Shown piece after piece: positions 7,655 to 17,580 of a DNA stretch of 64,000 nucleotides. This DNA is from Paraburkholderia panacisoli (GTDB lineage Bacteria > Pseudomonadota > Gammaproteobacteria > Burkholderiales > Burkholderiaceae): contig NZ_VTUZ01000013.1 in NCBI RefSeq assembly GCF_008369935.1, positions 62,001 to 126,000 of the forward strand, written 5' to 3'. Numbering within the stretch: the stretch's first letter is position 1; each line of letters begins with the position of its first letter. A program made the translations under genes and the position numbers. The notes below the pieces were generated by a model. It saw only the letters and a list, made by a program, of their open reading frames with translations. It did not search any database and was not told the DNA's origin.

Positions 7655-9408
7655 TCGCGTGCCTCTCCGGGTTGAAGCGTCGGGTGGGCGGCCGGTTCAG
7701 GCGCCGTCGCAGGCGGCTGGTTTTGCGGGACGAAGTCTTGCTCCTGCCCCGTCGGGCTGTATTCGTACGCCCAGCGGTAAACGACGGGCGGCGCGGCGCC
7801 CCAGTTGCCATGCACTGGCGGCGTTTGCGGCGTCTGCCATTCCAGCGTGGTGGCCCGCCAAGGGTTGCCGTCGGCACGCTTGCCGCGCGCGAGGCTCCAC
7901 GCCAGGTTGAACAGGAACAGCAACTGCGCCACTGCAACGATCAGCGCAATGACGGTGATGAACGTGTTGAGCGTCTGCGCCGAAGAGGGGATGAAGCTGA
8001 TGCCCTCATACGCGTAATACCGCCGCGGCATGCCCAGGATGCCGAGATAGTGCATCGGGAAGTAGATCGCATAGGTGCCGAGGAAGGTGACCCAGAAGTG
8101 CACGCGCCCAAGCGTGTCGTTGAGCATGCGGCCCGTCACCTTCGGATACCAGTGGTAGAGGCCGCCAAACACCACCAGGATCGGCGACACGGCCATCACC
8201 ATATGGAAGTGCGCCACCACGAAGTACGTGTTCGACAGCGGAATGTCCACGCTCACGTTGCCGAGATAGAGCCCGGTCAGCCCACCCAGGACGAAAGTGC
8301 TGATGAAACCGATCGCAAACAGCATCGGCACGGTCAGGTGGATATCGCCGCGCCACAACGTCAGCACCCAGTTGTAGACCTTGAGGGCGGTCGGGATGGC
8401 GATGATGAGCGTGGTGGTGGCAAAGAAGAAGCCGAAGTACGGATTCATGCCGGCGATGAACATGTGGTGCGCCCAGACCACGAAGCTCAGCGCACCGATG
8501 ACGACGATGGCCCACACCATCATCTTGTAGCCGAAGATGCTCTTGCGCGCGTGCGTGCTGATGAGGTCCGACGCAATGCCAAAGGCCGGCAGCGCGACGA
8601 TGTAGACCTCCGGATGCCCGAAGAACCAGAACAGGTGCTGGAACAGGAGCGGGCTGCCGCCGGCATGCTTGAGCGTCTGCCCCATCGACACCACGGCCGG
8701 TATGAAGAAACTGGTGCCGAGTGCCCTGTCGAGCAGCATCATCACCGCCGACACGAACAGCGCCGGAAACGCCAGCAGTGCCAGGATGGTCGCGATGAAG
8801 ATGCCCCACACCGTGAGCGGCATGCGCATGAGCGTCATGCCGCGCGTGCGCGCCTGCAGCGTAGTGGTGACGTAATTCAGGCCGCCCATCGTTGCCGCGA
8901 CGATGAAGATTGCCAGCGACACCAGCATCAACACGATGCCCCATTCCACGCCCGGCGTGCCCGGCAGGATGGCCTGGGGTGGATACAGCGTCCAGCCAGC
9001 GCCGGTCGGCCCGCCTGGCACGAAGAAGCTCGCTACTAGCACCAGCACGGCCAGCAGGTAGACCCAGTAGCTCAACATGTTGAGAAACGGGAACACCATG
9101 TCGCGCGCGCCCAGCATCAGCGGGATCAGGTAGTTGCCGAAGCCGCCCAGAAACAGCGCCGTCAGCAGGTAGATCACCATGATCATCCCGTGCATGGTGA
9201 CGAACTGGTAGTAGTGATTGGCGTCGATGAAACTGAACTTGCCCGGAAAGCCGAGCTGCAACCGCATCAGGTCCGACAGCACAAGGCCGACCAGGCCGAT
9301 GGCGATGGCCGTCAACGAATACTGCACGGCGATGACCTTGTGGTCCTGGCTCCAGACATAGCGGGTCCAGAAGCTTTGCGGGCCGTGGTCGGTGTGTGCG
9401 TAAGGCAT
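7651..9408 (-). CDS. coxN: Cytochrome c oxidase subunit I
   Basis: The catalytic subunit of 585 residues has about 12 helices. Visible residues include the HPEVY motif near residue 265 (CuB ligand His, proton-channel Glu and the cross-linked Tyr of A1-type enzymes), WAHHMF with the two other CuB histidines, and VAHFHMVM with the heme a3 and heme a ligands. It reduces O2 to water and pumps protons. The subunit II gene ends 13 bases upstream, and its own stop overlaps the next start. The tail after the last helix (about 70 residues, Pro-rich) is longer than in simple aa3 enzymes. Confidence 0.95.
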   Translation of the reverse strand: MPYAHTDHGPQSFWTRYVWSQDHKVIAVQYSLTAIAIGLVGLVLSDLMRLQLGFPGKFSFIDANHYYQFVTMHGMIMVIYLLTALFLGGFGNYLIPLMLGARDMVFPFLNMLSYWVYLLAVLVLVASFFVPGGPTGAGWTLYPPQAILPGTPGVEWGIVLMLVSLAIFIVAATMGGLNYVTTTLQARTRGMTLMRMPLTVWGIFIATILALLAFPALFVSAVMMLLDRALGTSFFIPAVVSMGQTLKHAGGSPLLFQHLFWFFGHPEVYIVALPAFGIASDLISTHARKSIFGYKMMVWAIVVIGALSFVVWAHHMFIAGMNPYFGFFFATTTLIIAIPTALKVYNWVLTLWRGDIHLTVPMLFAIGFISTFVLGGLTGLYLGNVSVDIPLSNTYFVVAHFHMVMAVSPILVVFGGLYHWYPKVTGRMLNDTLGRVHFWVTFLGTYAIYFPMHYLGILGMPRRYYAYEGISFIPSSAQTLNTFITVIALIVAVAQLLFLFNLAWSLARGKRADGNPWRATTLEWQTPQTPPVHGNWGAAPPVVYRWAYEYSPTGQEQDFVPQNQPPATAPEPAAHPTLQPGEARE

Positions 9409-9421
9409 TGCGTCTGCTCCG

Positions 9422-10570
9422 CTAGGGTTGGGCTGCGCTGCTGGCGGCCGGGCCGCCTTGCGCTTTGATGTAGGTCACCAGCGCGGTCAGCTCCTGCTCG
9501 CTCAGGTCGAAGGTCGGCATGATGGGTGCGAAGCCCTTCACGACGCGGGCCTTCGGGTCGCGGATGAAGGCGCGCAGATAGGCTTCGTCCACCTTCGCGG
9601 TGCTGCCGTCGGCCATCGTTTCGGTCTTGCCGTACAGGCCCTTCCAGGTGGGACCCACGAGCGGACTGCCGTCCACGGTATGGCAGGCGATGCAGCCCTT
9701 GGCCGCTGCGAGCGCCTTGCCCTGGTCAGCAAGCGCTTGGGCGCTGCCGCCTGCAGCGGCGGTTGCGGCCTGCACCTTGGCCTGCTGCCGCTGCTCGAAC
9801 GTGCTCTGCTTCGCCAGCCAGCGCGTGAACGATGCTTCGTCTTCCACCACGACCACGCCGCGCATGTTGGAGTGCCCGATACCGCAAAGCTGCGCGCACA
9901 GGATGTCGTAACGCCCTGCCTTGGTCGGCGTGAACCAGAAGGTCGTCACCATGCCGGGCACCATGTTCATGCGCGCACGGAACGGCGGTACGTAGAAGTC
10001 GTGCAGCACGTCGCGCGACCGTGTCAAGACCTGGATCGGCCGGTTGAGCGGCAGGTGTACCTCGGGCGTCTCGATCAGGTAGTTGTCACGGCCGTTGGGG
10101 TCGGCGGGGTTCAGGCCGAAGGGGTTGTCGTTGCTGATGTAGCGCACGTCCGTCGTGCCCAGCTTGCCTCCGGGGCCGGCAAAGCGGAAGCGCCATTGCC
10201 ATTGCTGGCCGAGCACTTCCATCTGCAGCACGTTGGGCGGCGGCCGTACGAAGTCTGCGTAGACGAAGAGCCCCGGTGCCAGCAACGCTGCTACGCCGAC
10301 AGTGGTCAGGCCGATCAGCCACCATTCCAGCCGCCTGTTGTGCGGCTCGTAAGCAGCGCGATGACCCTTGCGGTTGCGGTAGCGCACCAGTGCGACCACG
10401 ATGAACAGGTTGATCGCGATGAAGAGCGCGCCGGTGATGACGAGCGTGATCGTCAGCATGTCGTCCATGCGCACCCAGTTCGACGCGATTGGTGTGATCC
10501 ACCAGGGACTGGCAAAGTGAAACCCCACCGCCAATACGATGATCAGGAACAGGGCAATCGCAAGCGACAT
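9422..10570 (-). CDS. coxM: Cytochrome c oxidase subunit II with fused cytochrome c domain (caa3 type)
   Basis: The 382-residue protein has an N-terminal hydrophobic segment, two further helices (about 38-65 and 82-105), a periplasmic cupredoxin domain with the CuA site CAQLCGIGHSNM near residue 227, an Ala/Gln-rich linker, and a cytochrome c domain with CIACH near residue 293 and a candidate Met ligand in PIMPTF. The fused heme c makes this a caa3-type oxidase taking electrons from cytochrome c or directly from a bc1 complex. GAGGTG precedes the ATG. It is the first gene of the operon. Confidence 0.95.
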   Translation of the reverse strand: MSLAIALFLIIVLAVGFHFASPWWITPIASNWVRMDDMLTITLVITGALFIAINLFIVVALVRYRNRKGHRAAYEPHNRRLEWWLIGLTTVGVAALLAPGLFVYADFVRPPPNVLQMEVLGQQWQWRFRFAGPGGKLGTTDVRYISNDNPFGLNPADPNGRDNYLIETPEVHLPLNRPIQVLTRSRDVLHDFYVPPFRARMNMVPGMVTTFWFTPTKAGRYDILCAQLCGIGHSNMRGVVVVEDEASFTRWLAKQSTFEQRQQAKVQAATAAAGGSAQALADQGKALAAAKGCIACHTVDGSPLVGPTWKGLYGKTETMADGSTAKVDEAYLRAFIRDPKARVVKGFAPIMPTFDLSEQELTALVTYIKAQGGPAASSAAQP

Positions 10571-10818
10571 AGGTCACCTCGCTGCGCGTCACTCGCTGGA
10601 GCCGCTAACAATAAAGGCTCCTGGCGTCGTTGTGCCGCCTTGCCGTACTTCGTACTGCCTGCGCCGGCAGTTCTGCCAGGACCGCTTCGCTGAGCATTGT
10701 ATGCGGCTCTAAAGCAAAGGTAGTCCTCTCCTCTGCATCGTGCAAGACAGCGCCAGGGGGAAGCCCGCCCCCTATACGGATCGCGCGAATGGAGGAGTCC
10801 CTTGCCGCGATGCAATGC

Positions 10819-10860
10819 AAAACGGCCGCCTCCAACATTGGTTGCCGAGGCGGCCGTTTT
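10819..10860. terminator. Strong bidirectional terminator
   Basis: A perfect 14-base inverted repeat, AAAACGGCCGCCTC (10819-10832) and GAGGCGGCCGTTTT (10847-10860), encloses a 14-base loop. It starts with A4 and ends with T4. It lies about 250 bases upstream of the oxidase operon start and would insulate the operon from transcription coming from the right. Confidence 0.85.
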
Positions 10861-10879
10861 CTAAGGGCGCCGGGTGTTT

Positions 10880-11363
10880 AGGGTCTGTTCACGTGTGCGA
10901 CGTGCGTACGACGACTTGCTGCAGGCGCGGATCACATCGCGACATATCCATATCCTCGCGAATCACAGTGTCGCACTCGAACAGTTACCCGAGGCATCCT
11001 TGCTGCAAAGCAGCGACGTCGTGCACTCGCTCGAACGCGGCGTGGCGCTCGGCGGTGCGACTGGAGTGCTTCTCGGCCTCGTGGCGCTGGTCTTTCCTCC
11101 CGCTGAGTTCGCTATTGCGGGCGGCGCCGTCATCGCATTGTCGTTGGCGGGTGCGGGCTTCGGGCCATGGACGGCCGCGATGATCGGCGTCGACGAACCA
11201 AATGCACGACTCGAGCGCCTTCGTGGCGCCATACGTGATGGCCAGCTCTTATCATGGCCGACGTGCCTGCATCGCGCGAGATGAGATCGAGCAGATGGTC
11301 GCGCAGCATTTTTCGAAGGCCGATCTCGAAGGCGCGGAGCCCACGACACCGATCTTCCCCTGA
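10880..11363 (+). pseudogene. Frameshifted DUF1269-like membrane protein gene
   Basis: The plus strand reads RRAYDDLLQARI, LPEASLLQSSDVVHSLERG, a long glycine-rich double helix and ERLRGAIRDGQLL. It then shifts frame to MADVPASR and shifts again to DEIEQMVAQHFSKADLEG, ending at the stop at 11361. Together this is a 170-residue DUF1269-like membrane protein of a type common in Burkholderiaceae. Two single-base changes after residue 115 or so break it, and the usual first 15 residues are also altered. An ORF of 136 codons from 10874 survives, but its last 10 residues are out-of-frame sequence. Confidence 0.65.
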
Positions 11364-12356
11364 GAAGCAGTCTAGACGAGGCCGTCGGCACCCTCTTTGG
11401 GTCGAATACGGCCCAATACGTGTCAAGCGGAGTCTCGACATGACACATATGCAAAAGACAGAATGGCCAGCCAAAAGCACGTGAATGACCTAGTACCCAC
11501 GCCCGGTGGTATTTTTGGTGGTATCGGTACCGGCAAAATTCCACGAACCCGCTCCAGCAAAGCGATAGCCGGAATTTTTCCATTCCGGCCCTGGCCCGGC
11601 ACTGGATGCGATCCTGAAATGGGCGGAGCGCCGTGAAGACTTTCCATCGGCTGCGTCGAGCGTGCGTGCCTAAGGCTGACTGACCTGTTTTCCTGAATTC
11701 GAATTCTGTGGATCGTCGACGAGGTGTCTGCTGCAAGTCAACGGATGCGTCTGCATCGGTTTGGGGTGCTCTCCCAACGTTTTCGGAGTCACGCCGTCGG
11801 GTCGCGGTATGGTCGGACCGCGTCAGCGATCCGCCACTTTCCGTGATGGCCGACGAGATAAAGGCCGACGCGTTATCCGCGGTCGTCTCATGTCGCTCCC
11901 GGAGCGGACGGTGGTAAATCTTGTCCGAGCGGCTCCATCGGGTCGCGTGCCGCCGGTCGCCGTCAGGCAGTGATCGGCCCAACTGCAGTCGTTCGCCCTT
12001 GTCCTTACACGGCCATTCAGAGGACCGTTCCGGTCAAGATAACGGACCTTCGCGTGGGACACGGTCGAGCGCCCGGGCAGACGCGAACTTGCGAACCAGC
12101 CCGGAGGTCCTGCGCCTCAGCCTCCGCGGGAAGACCTGACACGCAGGTTTGGACCCGGATCCACGGGCAACCAACAATCTCACAGCCCAGTTCGCGTGCC
12201 GTCAGGAAGCGGACTAAATCATACGTTAGCGGCACCGCACAACGACTTGAATAAACCACTTCTGGTTGCAGCCGGCCGCCGCGCTGATTGTCGACAAGCG
12301 CGGAACGAATATTTTTCCTACCATTGCATGGGGCAGCCGCCTTCAGGAGACAAGCG
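11364..12356. other. Non-coding stretch of about 1 kb
   Basis: I see no recognisable gene on either strand. Frames of 60-116 codons exist but lack ribosome sites and family resemblance. At 11509-11534 GGTGGTAT occurs twice within 24 bases. The final 100 bases are less GC-rich and probably hold the promoter of the downstream cyclase gene. Confidence 0.5.
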
Positions 12357-15300
12357 GTGGGGAGCATTGCAGAGTGGTTAGCATCACTCGGCTTGTCCGA
12401 GTATGTTCAGATCTTTGCCGAGAATGGTATCGATCGCTCGGTCCTTCGCGATCTCACGGACCAGGATCTCAAGGATCTGGGTGTCTTGCTTGGGCATCGC
12501 CGCAAAATGCTGCGCGCGATAGCCGAACTTGGCGACAGCGCCGTTGCAATATCTCCTGTCGCGGCCGCGCCTGTGCCACGTGATGACGCGGACCGACGCC
12601 AGCTCACCGTCATGTTTTGCGATCTGGTCGATTCGACTGCCCTGTCGACGCGACTCGATCCGGAAGACATGCGGAAGATCATCGGCGCCTATTACCGGGG
12701 TTGCGGAGATATCGTTACCACGGCCGGTGGTTTCATCGCAAAGTACCTGGGCGACGGTGTCCTGGCCTATTTTGGTTATCCCCGGGCGCATGAGGACGAC
12801 GCGGAACGGGCGGTACGCGCGGGGCTGACGCTTGTGCGATCCATCGGCAAACTCGATTCCGGGACGGACGAAGGTTTGCGAGTGCGGATCGGGATCGCTA
12901 CCGGTGTAGTGGTAGTCGGTGATCTCATCGGCGAAGGCGCAGCCCTGGAGCGTGGCGTTGTCGGTGAGACGCCGAATCTCGCTGCCCGGCTGCAGACATT
13001 AGCCGAGCCCGGAACAGTGGTGATTTCTACGAGCACGCAGCGGCTTACGGGCGGGCTGTTTGACTACCGCGACATGGGCCTGGCCACTGTGAAGGGTATT
13101 GGCGAAGCAGTGCGGGTTTGGCAAGTGCTCGGCCCCAGCAGGGTCGAAAGCCGGTTCGAGGCGCTGCATGGGACCACGCTGACGCCAATCGTCGGGCGCG
13201 ACGAGGAAATCGAGCTGTTGCTCCGCCGATGGCAGCGAGTGAAGAACGGCGAGGGGCAGGTTGTGCTGCTTTCGGGCGAGCCGGGTATCGGGAAATCGCG
13301 ACTGACGGCCGCCCTTAAAGAGCGGCTCCAGTTTGAGCCGCACGCCCGCTTGCGGTATTTCTGCTCGCGCCGCCATCAAGACAGCGCCTTCTACCCGTTC
13401 ATCGCCCAGCTCGAGCGTACGGCTGGTTTGCGGCGCGACGATACTGCTGTACAACGTCTCGACAAACTCGAGGCGGTGCTCGCGTTGGCCATCGACAATC
13501 CGGGCGCAGCTGCTCCGCTGGTGGCGGCGTTGTTATCGATCTCGACAGAAGGTCGATACCCAACCCTTAACCTCACGCCGCAGAAGCACAAGGAGAAGAC
13601 GCTTAGCACAATCATTGCGCAGATCGAGGGTCTGGCCATGCGTCAGCCGCTGCTGATATTGTTTGAAGACGCGCATTGGGCCGACCCCAGCTCACTCGAA
13701 GCGCTGGACCAGCTTGTCGATCGTATTGCAACCCTGCCTGTCCTGCTGATCGTCACCTTCCGGCCTGATTTCATCTCTCCGTGGATCGGCCGCTCAGAGG
13801 TGGTGCTCCTTACGCTCAATCGTCTGCACCCTCGGCAACGAGCGGAGATGATCGAGCGGATAACCTTTGGCAAGGCACTACCGAAAGAGGTTACAGACCG
13901 GATCATCGAGCATACGGATGGAATACCGCTATTTGTCGAGGAACTGACCAAGTCAGTGTTGGAGAGCGGCCTGCTACGGGAACAGAACGGGCGCTACGTC
14001 CTCGATGGTCCACTGCCACCACTGGCGATCCCGATGACGCTGCACGCTTCGCTGATGGCGCGGCTCGATCGCCTGGCCCCGGTGCGGGATGTAGCGCAGA
14101 TCGCCGCTGCAATCGGCCGGCGATTTTCTTATGAACTGATCAGCGCGGTCGCGTCGATGCCCAAGGAGCGCCTGGACGACGCATTGGAGCATCTCGTCAG
14201 TGCCGAGCTGGTTTTCCGGCGCGGGGCACCACCGGACGCTGAATACACCTTCAAGCACGCCCTGGTGCAAGACGCCGCGTACAGCTCCCTGCTGCGGGAC
14301 AGGCGACGTCAACTCCATGCCCGCATCGCAACGGAGCTCGAGAATCATTTTTCTGACGTCGCGGACCAACAACCGGAAATCCTGGCCGAACACTGCGCCC
14401 AAGCCGGATTGACGGAAAAGGCGGCCCGGCTATGGCGGCGTGCCGGTAACAATACTGCAAAACGCGCCGCTCATCGCGAGGCGTCGGTCTTGTTGGAGAA
14501 AGCCCTGACTGCCTATGCAGTCCTGCCGTCCTCGGCCAACACACTCGGTGAAGTCATCGACATCCGGTGGGATCTTAACCACTCGCTTTATTCTCTCGGA
14601 GAATTGACACGGAACCGAGCGAATCTGGAGAACGCGAAACATCTTGCCGAAGGACTTGGCGACGAGGTACGCCTATCGCGCGTTCTATCAAGGTTGGCTT
14701 TCACGCTCGGTTCGTTAGGTGATTCGGTCGGCGCCGTCGAGGCAGGGGAACGCGCCCTGGCGTTGACGGAACGGCGAAGCGACCCCGATGCGAAGGCTTG
14801 GGCTACGATGATGCTGGCAAGGTCACGGTATGGCTGCGGAGACTATGAACGCGCGATGGTACATGCTCGGCAGGCGCTAGATCTCCTCCATGAAGCCCCT
14901 GGCCACGGCCTCGGCCCCGATGAGGCTTACGTAAAATACACGCGCGTCAACGCTCGTATCTGGTTGGTGCTGTGTCTTGCCGAACTCGGCCGATTCGACG
15001 AGGCTGCCGTCCTTGGACACGAGGCGACCGACATTGCCCGAGGGATAAATGAGCCAGAGCAACTGATCTTTGCTGGCCACGGTGTCGGACGGATGCACCT
15101 TATTCAAGGCAAACTCGACGTTGCTGTCCAGGCACTTGAGCCAGCACTGGCCATGTGCAAGAGCGCTGAGTTTCCATACTACGTTCCTCGGATAGCCTCC
15201 TGTCTGGGGGCGGCGTATGCTTCACTGGGCCGGACCGATGAGGCACTGGTTCTTCTGGAAGAGGCAGTTCGCCAAGCGGCGGCGAGTAGTTTAACGTTCG

Positions 15301-15608
15301 GACACTCGCTAGTGCTCTCAATTTTCGGTCGAGTATGCCAGCTCGCTGGTCGACAAGATGTAGCCCTCACTCATGCACATGACGCCATTGATCTTGCTCG
15401 AGCCTCCGGCGAACGAGGCAACGAAGCTTGGGCCTGGTGCCTGATGGGGGATCTTGTCTCGGATGTCGACGCTACCGCACCCCGGGTCGAGGAAGCTCAT
15501 AACCACTATCGCATGGCGTTGACGATCGCCCAAGACCTTGGAATGCGTCCGTTGCAAGCACAGTGCCTGAATGGACTTTCCCGGCTGCAAAAGGATGGTC
15601 GGAAATGA
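12357..15608 (+). CDS. SAM-adenylate/guanylate cyclase-ATPase-TPR multidomain regulator
   Basis: I place the start at the GTG at 12357 because AGGAGA lies eight bases before it; an ATG at 12288 has no such site. The 1083-residue protein begins with a SAM domain (about 2-60: WLASLGLSEYVQIFAENGI). A class III cyclase domain follows (about 85-250), with metal-binding Asp residues in MFCDLVDST and KYLGDGVLAYF and the catalytic Asn/Arg in PNLAARLQ. Next is a STAND/AAA-like ATPase with P-loop GEPGIGKS near 307 and Walker B LLILFEDAHWAD near 433. Helical, TPR-like repeats fill residues 680 to the end. Such proteins are thought to make cAMP under control of the ATPase and repeat region. No signal peptide; probably cytoplasmic. 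Confidence 0.9.
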   Translation: MGSIAEWLASLGLSEYVQIFAENGIDRSVLRDLTDQDLKDLGVLLGHRRKMLRAIAELGDSAVAISPVAAAPVPRDDADRRQLTVMFCDLVDSTALSTRLDPEDMRKIIGAYYRGCGDIVTTAGGFIAKYLGDGVLAYFGYPRAHEDDAERAVRAGLTLVRSIGKLDSGTDEGLRVRIGIATGVVVVGDLIGEGAALERGVVGETPNLAARLQTLAEPGTVVISTSTQRLTGGLFDYRDMGLATVKGIGEAVRVWQVLGPSRVESRFEALHGTTLTPIVGRDEEIELLLRRWQRVKNGEGQVVLLSGEPGIGKSRLTAALKERLQFEPHARLRYFCSRRHQDSAFYPFIAQLERTAGLRRDDTAVQRLDKLEAVLALAIDNPGAAAPLVAALLSISTEGRYPTLNLTPQKHKEKTLSTIIAQIEGLAMRQPLLILFEDAHWADPSSLEALDQLVDRIATLPVLLIVTFRPDFISPWIGRSEVVLLTLNRLHPRQRAEMIERITFGKALPKEVTDRIIEHTDGIPLFVEELTKSVLESGLLREQNGRYVLDGPLPPLAIPMTLHASLMARLDRLAPVRDVAQIAAAIGRRFSYELISAVASMPKERLDDALEHLVSAELVFRRGAPPDAEYTFKHALVQDAAYSSLLRDRRRQLHARIATELENHFSDVADQQPEILAEHCAQAGLTEKAARLWRRAGNNTAKRAAHREASVLLEKALTAYAVLPSSANTLGEVIDIRWDLNHSLYSLGELTRNRANLENAKHLAEGLGDEVRLSRVLSRLAFTLGSLGDSVGAVEAGERALALTERRSDPDAKAWATMMLARSRYGCGDYERAMVHARQALDLLHEAPGHGLGPDEAYVKYTRVNARIWLVLCLAELGRFDEAAVLGHEATDIARGINEPEQLIFAGHGVGRMHLIQGKLDVAVQALEPALAMCKSAEFPYYVPRIASCLGAAYASLGRTDEALVLLEEAVRQAAASSLTFGHSLVLSIFGRVCQLAGRQDVALTHAHDAIDLARASGERGNEAWAWCLMGDLVSDVDATAPRVEEAHNHYRMALTIAQDLGMRPLQAQCLNGLSRLQKDGRK

Positions 15609-15755
15609 AGCATTGACCGAGCAACGTGCAGCAGACGCCAACTCGCCTTCTGGCATAAAACCCCATGGCCTGGTAGAACCTCGTTTCACCCCGCACCGTT
15701 CGCCGCGAACCGTTCGCGCGCTAGTCTGCATCAAATCTCAATTACCACCATCGCA

Positions 15756-17006
15756 TTACTTACCTAGCGACTGGTTTGCCTTTTCGGCTGCCGCGTTCAG
15801 TGCCGCGGCGGGTTGAGCCTTTCCCAGGTAGACGGATTGCATCGCATCCGACACGGCCTTCCCGGTGTCTTCCCAGCCAGTGACAGTCGGTGCGAAGCGC
15901 GCGTTCGGCAACAACGCGATGAACGCCTTGGTGTCTGGGCCATTGAGCGCCGGATCGCTGGCTTCAGCCTTCGTCGTGGGCAGGAAGCCTTCTGTCTTCG
16001 AGAATTCGACGCGCGGGCCCCTTGTGAAGAGGAAGTCGAGAAACTTCCAGGCGCTCTTCTTGACCCTGGAGTTCTTGAACATCATGATTGAATCGGTCAC
16101 CGCATAGGTGGCCTGCGTCGTTCCGGTCGGAATGGGATCGATACCGTACTTCAGATTCGGCGCCTCTTTCGCGATCTGCTTCGACAGTAAGGGCAAAGAG
16201 ATAACCATTGCCACACGCCCCTGCTTGAACAGGTTCTGTACGCCTTCACGGTTATACCCGGTGACCGCCGGTTCGGTCAGACCTTCGTCTATCATTGTTT
16301 TGTACAGCGTTGCGGCCTCCACGCCAGCCTGCGAATTGAAAGCAGCCCTGCCGTCCTTGCCGATCACGTCTCCGCCGTAACTCCAGAGTCCATAATAGAA
16401 ATAGACGTCTGTCTCGATCTCTTTGCCTTGAAGACCAAAGCCGGCGATTCCGATCGCTTTCAGCTTCTTTGACGCATCGATTACGTCGTTCCACGTCTTC
16501 GGACCATTAGGATAACCAGCTTTCGCAAGCAAGTCCTTGTTGTAGTACAGCGCGCGTGTTGAAGCAGCGATCGGCAAGCCATACACCTTCCCTTTAATTT
16601 CACCCGGCGCCAGCATCTGGCCAATGAAGCGGTCCTTGAAGCTCACGTCCATGTAGCCATCAAGGGGCTCGGCGACGTCGTCCTTAACGAAGTCCAGCAA
16701 CCAGCGGGTACCGACAATCGCCAGGTCCGAGTTCGCACCACCCATGATGTCCGTCTGGAGCTTCTGTTGCAGCGTGTCCCAGTTTACTTCTTCGACCTTG
16801 ATTGTCGTACCAGGGTTAGCTTTCTCGAACTCCTGCGCCATCTTGTTGAAGTATGGGCCAGTCGCGTCACTGTAGTGCGAGACGGTGATCCGGACCGTGT
16901 CGGCGTTTGCCGCTACTGCAATACCTGCAAACGCAAGCCCTACGGCAACTTTGCTCAGCGTGAAAGACACAAGTACTTGCTTGCGCCGGAGAATCAGCCT
17001 GCTCAT
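15756..17006 (-). CDS. Sugar-type ABC transporter substrate-binding protein (orphan)
   Basis: The 416-residue protein starts at the ATG at 17006 (GGAGCG upstream). It has a basic n-region with RRK, a hydrophobic core and a signal-peptide cleavage site around AANA-DTV. The mature part has the features of family 1 (MalE/UgpB-like) binding proteins: GTRWLLDFV, GKVYGLPIAASTRALYYNKDLL and KKSAWKFLDFLFTRG near the C-terminus. It would bind an oligosaccharide or sugar derivative in the periplasm. No permease or ATPase gene is within 10 kb, so it must work with components encoded elsewhere or be a relic of a lost operon. Confidence 0.88.
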   Translation of the reverse strand: MSRLILRRKQVLVSFTLSKVAVGLAFAGIAVAANADTVRITVSHYSDATGPYFNKMAQEFEKANPGTTIKVEEVNWDTLQQKLQTDIMGGANSDLAIVGTRWLLDFVKDDVAEPLDGYMDVSFKDRFIGQMLAPGEIKGKVYGLPIAASTRALYYNKDLLAKAGYPNGPKTWNDVIDASKKLKAIGIAGFGLQGKEIETDVYFYYGLWSYGGDVIGKDGRAAFNSQAGVEAATLYKTMIDEGLTEPAVTGYNREGVQNLFKQGRVAMVISLPLLSKQIAKEAPNLKYGIDPIPTGTTQATYAVTDSIMMFKNSRVKKSAWKFLDFLFTRGPRVEFSKTEGFLPTTKAEASDPALNGPDTKAFIALLPNARFAPTVTGWEDTGKAVSDAMQSVYLGKAQPAAALNAAAEKANQSLGK

Positions 17007-17580
17007 GGGTCGCTCCCGCTTGTGCGCCCTTGCCCGATAGGCAGGGAGCGCTCCCTCTAGAATAGGCCGGGCCAGCACGCGGCCTCGGCCATTTTCCCGC
17101 GTGGGAACAAGACGGCAGGGAACGCTGGGAGACGGCAACACGCCGGAAGCCGCGCCTCCTGCCGGGGTCGTCTATGTCGCTGACTGGTACTAGCGGCATT
17201 GCGTTTTATGGGACAAAGGTGCGGCGTGTTGCGCAGTCCGTTATCCTGGGCAACGAAGTGGAGCGACCCGACTGGCCCTTATACCCGGTAAGCCGCCGCT
17301 TTGGTAGCGCGGGGTCGGACGACCGCAAGGGGGTCGTCAAGCGCCTCTCGCGTCGTCACAAAGCAGCCGCAAGTCGCTCCGTCATTCGCTGCGGGCGGCC
17401 GTTGACGATGCCGCTGTTGCGAAAACCGCGTTCTTATCGCAACAGCGGAGCTGACCGCACGCAATGACTGCCTTGGGAGGCGACGCAGCACCCCACGTTG
17501 TCAAACGCAACAGGGCGTACGACAGAGCCTCGGTTGCGGAAAAGCAACAGATAGAGATGCGCATTTAATCTTCAGCTCGA
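17007..17580. other. Non-coding stretch
   Basis: No gene is recognisable. The part next to 17006 should hold the promoter of the binding-protein gene. The segment 17270-17570 is GC-rich without coding features. Confidence 0.45.

Noticed and set aside
7615..9039. Plus-strand open frame of 474 codons
   Set aside because: Antisense shadow of cytochrome oxidase subunit I; His/Arg/Asp-rich composition and no ribosome site.
11509..11534. Two GGTGGTAT copies resembling repeats near integrase genes and attachment sites
   Set aside because: No integrase, tRNA end or second copy elsewhere in the window; two short repeats are not enough.
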